Source: Primula veris
Taxonomy: Eukaryota > Streptophyta > Magnoliopsida > Ericales > Primulaceae
Assembly: GCA_963682055.1 (NCBI GenBank)
Contig: OY821747.1
Span: 33,230,126 to 33,294,125 of the forward strand
Length of the DNA: 64,000 nucleotides
Reading direction: 5' to 3'
Positions 56,918-64,000 of this stretch are shown piece after piece. Made by a program: the position numbers and the translations under genes. Positions within the stretch are counted from its first letter, which is position 1, and the number at the start of each line of letters is the position of its first letter. The notes beneath the pieces were generated by a model. It saw only the letters and a program-made list of their open reading frames with translations. It did not search any database and was not told the origin of the DNA.

Positions 56918-59900
56918 ATGGATAGTATGAAATTTTGTAATAGCAAATGTTATCTTCTATCACCATTACTCATTTTGCTGTTATTTTCCATCCCTACGGA
57001 ATGTGAATCTCATAAGAGGTAAGAATTTAGATTAAAACGGGGCTAGTTGGTCTTCAAAAAATATATTTTTTGTTTGTTATTTTCCAATTTAATTTGGAGT
57101 AATTAACAACATTCTAGCCGGCAAGGGTGGGCAAAAAATTCGCAAACTTAAATATATATATTGTGTATTTTAAGATACCAACTTTTCATTCTTGTTATAT
57201 TTTAGTTTTGTTACTTATTCACGAATGTTTTAAACGTATTTTGATTGGTTTTAATTTATATTTCTCTTTGAAAAATTCAATTTATTTTAAATTTTATGTT
57301 AATTATGGAAATTATGAAAAATAAATGACCAACATAAAAATTTAAAAATCAATCTAAGCTCAACCCACAATTTATTTTGCGGTTTGGATTGGGTTGGAGT
57401 TTTAATTGTAACGGGTTGGGTTGGATTGATATTTAAATTTTAGCAACCTGCCTCAATCCGTCCCGCCATTTATTAGAATTGAGGTCAATTCACCACAATT
57501 CGCCCCGTGCCCACACTTGCTAGGTAGCAATATACTCCATCCGTTTTCATTTAATTGGCCACTACGAATTACGTGTAATTTTGACCGGTTTATAACTTGT
57601 ATCAAAATTGTCGAAATAAATTTTTTTAAAATCTAATCAAAAAATATAACATTACAACTATATGATCAACTTTTGAAAATTTTCATTCCGACAATTTCAA
57701 TACAAATTCTTGACCGGTCAAAATTGTACGTAATTTTGTAGTTGACGCTTAAATATGAACGGAGGGAGTATGAATTCTAAAAAAAAAAAAAACGGCTCTA
57801 TAGTACTCTATCTTAAGAAATTCCCTCCCTATTGATATATTCAATGTTGCTCTTTTTGTTTTTTTCCCCATAAATATTAAATACAAATACCTTTGTCACT
57901 CTTTCACTTATAAACCTGATCAAAGAAAAATTATAAGAGAAAATTAAGGATTGATCTAATTAATCAATCCAAAATTTACCCAAATTATACAAATTCCATT
58001 GATCAAATATCATTAGTTACATATACGGATTTATCATATTTACATATCGTTAGTTGCAAGGATATATATGTTGTAGTAAATCATAGTGGAAAACATACTC
58101 ATGACCTCGATATTTTATTGGTAAAAGAATCTATATTTATTTTTTCACTAATGAAATTACCATGAACAACTTAACTATATAAATAAATTGTTCATTTTAA
58201 AAACAAAACAGAAAAAGAAATAACTTAAACAATTAAGCTGGGTGACCAAAATTTGGAAAACAAATTTTAAGTAGTCTTAAAGTGAAAATAGTGACTAATT
58301 TTCTTTCTTCCTAAATCTATATAATTTAGAGATAAAAATAATAATGTTGGCTCATAAAACCAATCATAAGGAAACAAAATTATTGATATATAACAAAATT
58401 ATAGATTCTCTTTAACACCAATTTTTTCTTCTTTTTGGTCCCTAAATACAGAGGGTATGGGAGGGGTCACAAATATTTAGAAGTAAACAAAACAAAATGG
58501 TTTTTAAATCTATTATTTATATACTGATTTGATATTTGTCTCTGAATTATGGTCTCCAATATTCTTGTTTATTATAGCTAGTGCTGCATTGTTCTGAATT
58601 TTTGTACCCATCCCTAAATTTTTTTAAAATACTCTATTTATCTTTTGATTAACAGCAGGGAATTTTATTTAAATGAGACGAGCAATGAAATTAATGCAGC
58701 TCCGGTTCAATTGACCGTTCAGCCTAACCAAGTGAAGCTCCAAACTTTTCCTTTTATTTCCTTTTATTTCACTAACTAATCGAAATGAAATGGGTGCATT
58801 GTAAATTTGTAATTAGGATTTAGGAGGAAAAAAACTACACTTCATTAACAAAAATTCATAGTTAATTTTTCTTTTTAAAATTATATATAGATACTCAATG
58901 GATGCTATTCTTTTTTCCTATTTGTTTTTAACTTTAATGTGCATTGATACTGCGTAGATATTTACCAAATCTTAAACAAAAATTACAAGTTCGGGTTTTT
59001 GATAATTAAGTCCGAAAATATGTATTAGACGATAACTTTTCTATCACTTAGTTTTCTAAAGAGACGGATCCAAATTATTTCTGATAGCCTTTCGATACAA
59101 CTAACCTAAGACTTGATAAAAAAAAAGTTGACCGCTGATGAAGTGTATTAGATGAACCAATCAATATGTATTAATAAAAATAGGTTTTCAAAATCACAAC
59201 AAAATTGATTGGATTCACCTAATTCACCGCATCAACCGGTAAAAATTATGGTTTTAAATTTTGGTGATCAAAAGCATTTTCCTTTCTAATTGATTTCTGC
59301 AGCTTATTCGAAATGAATCTGAGATCGAGTTTGTAAGGTTTAAGCGTTTAAAAAGTTAAATGTATGCTATACCATTCACGATTTGGATGGGAATATGTAC
59401 AAGAGTTTATTTCTACTTGAAAGTTGAAACATGCATGGGGTAACGTATGCACACACGGAAAAGTTGAAAACTTTATTCATTTTCACATATAAGAAAATAA
59501 CCACCGTTAAGTCGAAAAATCACATTTATATGAACTACTGTATATAATTAAAATAGGACTTTCACGTCTATATACCCTTTAAATATATATTATTATAATT
59601 ATGTTATTATTTGTGTGGAAAAACTTTGAGGATATAGCTAAGAAAAGATAGTTAATTAATTAAGTTATAATTATTCCCATTCTTTCTCATTTTGCATTAG
59701 CTATGTGCCTATAAAAGTGTGGTATAAACGATTATATATATTCAATTTTCTCAACCAATGACTCTCCCCTCCTCAATCAGTAGAATAATCAGTTTTTATT
59801 TGTCAAATGATAAAAATTCAATTTCGAAAATAACTTCAGTAACAAATTTATGAGAATGTGATCAAAACACAACATTTGAAAATTATAGTGAAAACTATAC

Positions 59901-62900
59901 AACAAAAATACATTTGTGTAAGTAGATGCATGAAAATAAGTTTCCGAAGACATAAATAAGTCGTATTTTTTAATTTACCCTACTAATTGTGTAAATTCAT
60001 CCTAGTAAAGGATGGTTGCGAATTGTATAAGCTTCTATTTCCTTTTCCTCAAAAAATTTCCTTTTATTTAATATCAATAGTTATATAGTTACGAAGGTTT
60101 TCAACCGTGATAAGATATGGCGAAATGCATATTGTTATAGGTGATGATGTATAATGGAATAGTGAAAGTGACAATATCAAAGCCGGGAGGGTCGGTCACT
60201 GGAATACAATACAATGGGATAAACAATTTACTTCACGACATAAACGGCGGGTATGTCACTAATAATAATATTCATTATTGAAAAGGTAAAAGTTGATCAC
60301 TAATATGACAACGGGACTTTTTCAATACATTAGTTACGACTAATTAGACAACATAATCTACTCGCGAATTTCAACATGTATAAGTTTTTTTTTAGTTAAG
60401 CTAATTCACTCTAATTATACCTATTACGTTTATAACACAAATGTGGTATTCATAGGTACTGGGACTGTGTCTGGAACAGTGGTACAGGAGATGGATCAAC
60501 TGATAAGTATAACATTTGATTATCAAGATTTTCCAACTAAATTAAAATTTTAAACAATATGAATATTAGTAACATTTTACTTTGTTTCTTATGAAAGGTT
60601 TGAAGGGACAAATTTTAAGATTATTTCACAGACACCTAAGCAAGTCGAGGTTTCGTTCAGTAAAACCTGGAAGAAAGGCTCCCCATTTACCCTTAATATG
60701 GACAAGAGGTATATATAATTTGGTGTACATGCAAGAGGTATACATTAATACTCGTCTTTCATAGCGGCCTCTGATGTGTTCACTTCAATTTTGAGGATTA
60801 GATTCTTGCTTAAACAATATGAACTGCATTTGATTATATTAATCTACAGTATAAGAAGTGAATGATAAGTGGTTTTCATGTTTAATAGGTATATCATGGT
60901 ATGGGGCAAGTCTGGATTCTATACATACACAATACTTGAACATCTAAAGGGAATGCCGTGGTTCAATCTGGAAGAATTTAGGGTCGTCTTCAAGCTTAAT
61001 GATAACCAGTAAGAAAAGATATCTAATCGTAGCAATAATAACATATAACCAAAGTCTATATGCTTAACAATTCAGTACTAGACACTAATCCAGGGTTTGT
61101 ATCAGGTTTAGGTACATTGCTCTTTCTGATCAAAGACAAAAGATCATGCCCACTGGAGCCGAGCGTTCCAGGGGTAAGGTGCTCGGGTATCCAGAAGCTG
61201 TTCGTTTACCTAATGGCGAAGTAAGCATCTCTGTACAATATTTTATGGGTTTGTTTGTGGCCCCTTAAGTGAAAACATGTTATTATCGGGTGCCACTGTC
61301 GGTATAAAAAAAAATTCATTCTTGGAAAAAAAAAAAAGGTTGCAGTTCTGGAGAATAGATAAGTTGATTGTAGTATAAATAAGATGAACACTTATATTTT
61401 CAAAAACTAAGATAGGTACAGAAAGTCCAAATAATTATTAATATCTTGTTAAACAAACATGCATTTCATTTTATTTTTTATACTAATCTACCCCTCGCAT
61501 TGGTGTATTAGCACTCTGTAGTTGTCAAGAAAGTAGAACAAAAGTATAACAAGGTTAGGGTTTGAAACTTTATTGCTTGATGAATTCTTGCTAAATTATA
61601 TATATAGACGGACTTGCCTAAATTACTGGGAATACTTATTTGAATACGTTCATGAAAAACTTTCGAGATTTGAATACAATCGTGAAAAAAATTCGAGATA
61701 GAAATGACTTGATTTTCTTAAGATTAACACATTCATGATACTCCATTAGTTAATCATTTTTTCAAATGTTAGGGTTTGAAACTTATTTATTGCTTGATGA
61801 ATTCTAGTGTAAAAGTATTTTGACTTTATATTGTGTTTAGTGAGTTGACAAACTAAAAATGTAAAATACAGAAGATCTCTACAAGGCAAAAATCATTTCC
61901 ACATCAATCCTTACTCCTTAGTAACAGAAACTATGAAAAAGCTGATTTATTTTTTTGGTAAATTTGAAATTGGTAGGTTGATGATAAATACCAATATACA
62001 ATGGAAAATCAAGATAGTCACTTGTATGGATGGATTGCTGATAATCCAGCAACTGGATTTTGGATTATAAGAGCAAGTGATGAGTTCCGTGTTGGTGGCC
62101 CTTTTAGGCAAGACCTCACTTGTCACACAGCTGCTACAGCTATTTCGGTAAGGGAGAATCATCGATTAGTACATCAAAATATACTTCATTTTCAAAAACC
62201 CGGATTTTCAACTCTTGTTTAACATTTATTACATATAATGCATCATGTAGCATCAAAGTTAAAAAAAAAAAAAAAAAGTAAAAAAAAAGTAGCATCGTGT
62301 AGCATATGTAGTAGTATCATACAACACATGTAGTAGCATCATGCAGCAAATGTACTAATCTTTAAAATTGTATTAGAGTACGGATTTTCTTTAATAAGTA
62401 CCAATAGTCTTTACATTTTCATCATTTTCCCATACAAAAACATATGTCATAGTCCTGAACCTGGTGACTCTGATTTTTTTATGATATATAGTGTTTGAAT
62501 TAGCATTTTTCTCATTAATAGTGAAGTGGCAGTTTCCTGTCACCTGATTAAAAAATTAATTCTGATTGATCACTTAATATGTTAATCAAAGACTTGGACT
62601 CTCTCTTGCAACAATTTATTCTCATACTGAACATTGAACATATGTAGTTGGACTTATTATTAAAGTAAATCATTTCAACATTGAACATTTTAGTGGAATG
62701 AATGCAGATTGTATATATGTAGTTGTGCAACTGTAAACAATTTTCTCAAAATCGGAATTAAATAACCAACCCCTGAACTGAAGCATGCATATTGTCAAAG
62801 GCAAAAGAAAATGCGATTTCCATGTTTTGGCTATTGATCATTCTTAGTAATATAACAATTATATTTCATTTGATGCAGTATTTTATTAGTTCTCATTATG

Positions 62901-63340
62901 GTAATCGTAATGCTACGATATACCTTAACAACGGGGAGCCATGGAAGAAGGTTTTTGGACCGGTTTTTGTCTATCTAAACTCTGATAAGACTAAGGACCA
63001 TCGTCAAGCACTTTGGAAAAATGCAAAGTATCAGGTACTTAGAACTTAAATATAGCAATGTGAGTTATTCAACATGTGTTAGGATTTTAGTGTATTTTGA
63101 GTCGATCATTGACACCTTCAAAGCGATCCGGATATCTACAATGTTAATGTTAATTATGCATGCATGATTCGTTTTTGTTTATCATCTTCTTCATTTTAGT
63201 GTGAAACTTACGTAATCGCTCATGTTTTATCAGATGTACACCGAAATGAAGAGCTGGCCCTACAGCTTCGCAAGTTCCGTGGACTACACAAAAGCAAATT
63301 CACGTGGATCGTTATCTGGTCAATTACAACTACAGGATAG
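56918..63340 (+). CDS. Rhamnogalacturonate lyase, first ten exons (3' end off window)
   Basis: Exons: 56918-57018, 58659-58731, 60141-60250, 60456-60506, 60598-60708, 60889-61008, 61106-61220, 61977-62147, 62879-63034, 63234-63340. All use GT..AG and keep one frame (371 codons plus 2 bases). Exon 1 encodes a signal peptide (hydrophobic core [14 protein letters not shown]). The mature part matches plant PL4-type lyases: [89 protein letters not shown]. These enzymes cleave the rhamnogalacturonan I backbone of pectin in the cell wall by beta-elimination. The C-terminal fibronectin III-like and carbohydrate-binding-like domains should lie right of the window. The exon 2 acceptor could also be three bases upstream (NAGNAG at 58655/58658), adding one Ser. 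No stop or frameshift is seen. Confidence 0.9.
57125..57520 (+). mobile_element. Nonautonomous dispersed element, copy 2 (lyase intron 1)
   Basis: It starts 'gggtgggcaaaaaattcgc' and shares 'ttcattcttgttatatttta' and 'acgtattttgattggtttta' with the minus strand of 40985-41548. It ends in 'ccgtgcccacactt'-type sequence. Confidence 0.6.
57535..57768. mobile_element. Complete Stowaway MITE (234 bp) in lyase intron 1
   Basis: Termini CTCCATCCGTTTTC and, inverted, CTCCCTCCGTTCAT are flanked by TA at 57533-57534 and 57769-57770, the Tc1/mariner target. The two arms pair over most of the element ('cggtttataacttgtatcaa' against 'caatacaaattcttgaccgg'). Confidence 0.85.
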
Positions 63341-63514
63341 GTATTTGATAAGATCTTTGTTCTAACTTGATCGATGGGAAATACCCATTATAACATTAAT
63401 AATGAAATGGTTGTATACTTATATAGATCTTATTACACCTAAAATCCAAATCAGAGCAAAAACAAGAAAAAAACAAGAAATAAAACGAAAAACGAACAGG
63501 AGAAGCAAATAAAG

Positions 63515-63910
63515 GTTAAAATTTTATCAAGTTCGAATGGTTAGGTTTTCGTTAGTTTTCGGTTTTTTCATATGTATTCGAAATTATTTTTTTCGATACT
63601 TTTTTTGTAAATCAATGTACTATTTTATTTCTAAAGTGACTGTTCATAAAAATATGTAAAATTTGACCTTTTATATATATATTTTATGTTTAATTGTTTG
63701 TTTGACAAAATATTAAGGTAGTAATATTAATAAATACTTAAAAAAAATATAAAAGGACAAATTTTACAGATTTTTTTGAACAAACACTTAAGAAATAAAA
63801 TAGTACGTTGATTCAAAAAAATATCGCTTTTTTTTTTTTTACAAATTCATATGAAAAAGCCCGAAAATATGACAAAAACCTGACCATTCGAACTTAATAA
63901 AATTTGAATC
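63515..63910. mobile_element. Foldback MITE after lyase exon 10
   Basis: The left arm 'aaattttatcaagttcgaat' with 'ggttttttcatatg' is mirrored by 'catatgaaaaagcccgaaaa' and 'attcgaacttaataaaattt' at the right. The inner part also pairs ('gtaaaatttgacctttta' against 'aaaaggacaaattttaca'). A related half-element lies at about 41987-42115 in the BAP31-like intron. Confidence 0.75.
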
Positions 63911-64000
63911 CCGGGATATGTAACTAGTAGTACTTCCTATTAGATGATCGTAACATTTCACACCAAGTTTACCAAGACTAAAGTTTTAGCATCCATTTTT

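Noticed and set aside
1..64000. tRNA or rRNA genes
   Set aside because: I looked for cloverleaf-like and A/B box sequence and for rRNA sequence while reading; none was convincing, but a covariance-model scan would be decisive.

Overview
This is nuclear DNA of a flowering plant, most likely a eudicot. It is AT-rich, its genes are split by GT..AG introns, and the space between them is packed with transposon relics, foldback elements, microsatellites and minisatellites. The gene content also fits: a PsbP-domain thylakoid protein, a plant-type BAP31-like protein, a rhamnogalacturonate lyase, a Curly-leaf-like fragment and a plant mobile domain protein. I cannot name the species.

Layout, left to right. 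(1) 399-4837, minus: the 5' part of an ESCRT-III VPS20/CHMP6 gene; its last exons lie off the left edge, and its 3.8 kb first intron holds a minisatellite with embedded AT tracts. (2) 5-12 kb: AT-rich repeats, including a decayed upstream duplicate of the next gene that stops inside its first exon. (3) 12048-14769, plus: a three-exon PsbP-domain protein (PPD2-like) with a thylakoid-lumen targeting sequence. (4) 15-20 kb: a 954-bp solo LTR with a perfect 5-bp target duplication, a dispersed repeat family and a candidate Helitron. (5) 20292-21985: a truncated E(z)/Curly-leaf-like N-terminal fragment with an internal stop. (6) 24679-40545: a complete, very young Ty3/gypsy (Tat-type) retrotransposon on the minus strand. 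Its LTRs are 1312 bp, it has a GTTAT target duplication, and gag-pro-RT-RH-aRH-INT is one open frame. Between pol and the 3' LTR, in antisense, sits a plant mobile domain (PMD) gene that appears to have its own TATA box, leader intron, coding intron and poly(A) signal. (7) 41844-43225, plus: a two-exon BAP31-like ER membrane protein, followed by decayed duplicates of its own intron and exon. (8) 45-47 kb: MITEs. (9) 48023-48868, minus: a nuclear-type J-domain protein with a CxxC zinc ribbon. (10) 50.8-55 kb: tandem duplications, a terminal-inverted-repeat element carrying a gene fragment, a poly(A)-tailed retroposed insert with a 15-17 bp target duplication, and a PB1-domain remnant. (11) 56918-63340, plus: ten exons of a rhamnogalacturonate lyase that runs off the right edge.

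The host genes serve unrelated housekeeping jobs (endosomal sorting, thylakoid lumen, ER membrane, chaperone, cell wall) and do not form a cluster. Most of the interest lies in the mobile DNA. The retrotransposon with its antisense host-type gene is the most unusual system. Several insertions (solo LTR, retroposed insert) can be verified inside this one window, because paralogous copies of the same repeat supply the empty site.
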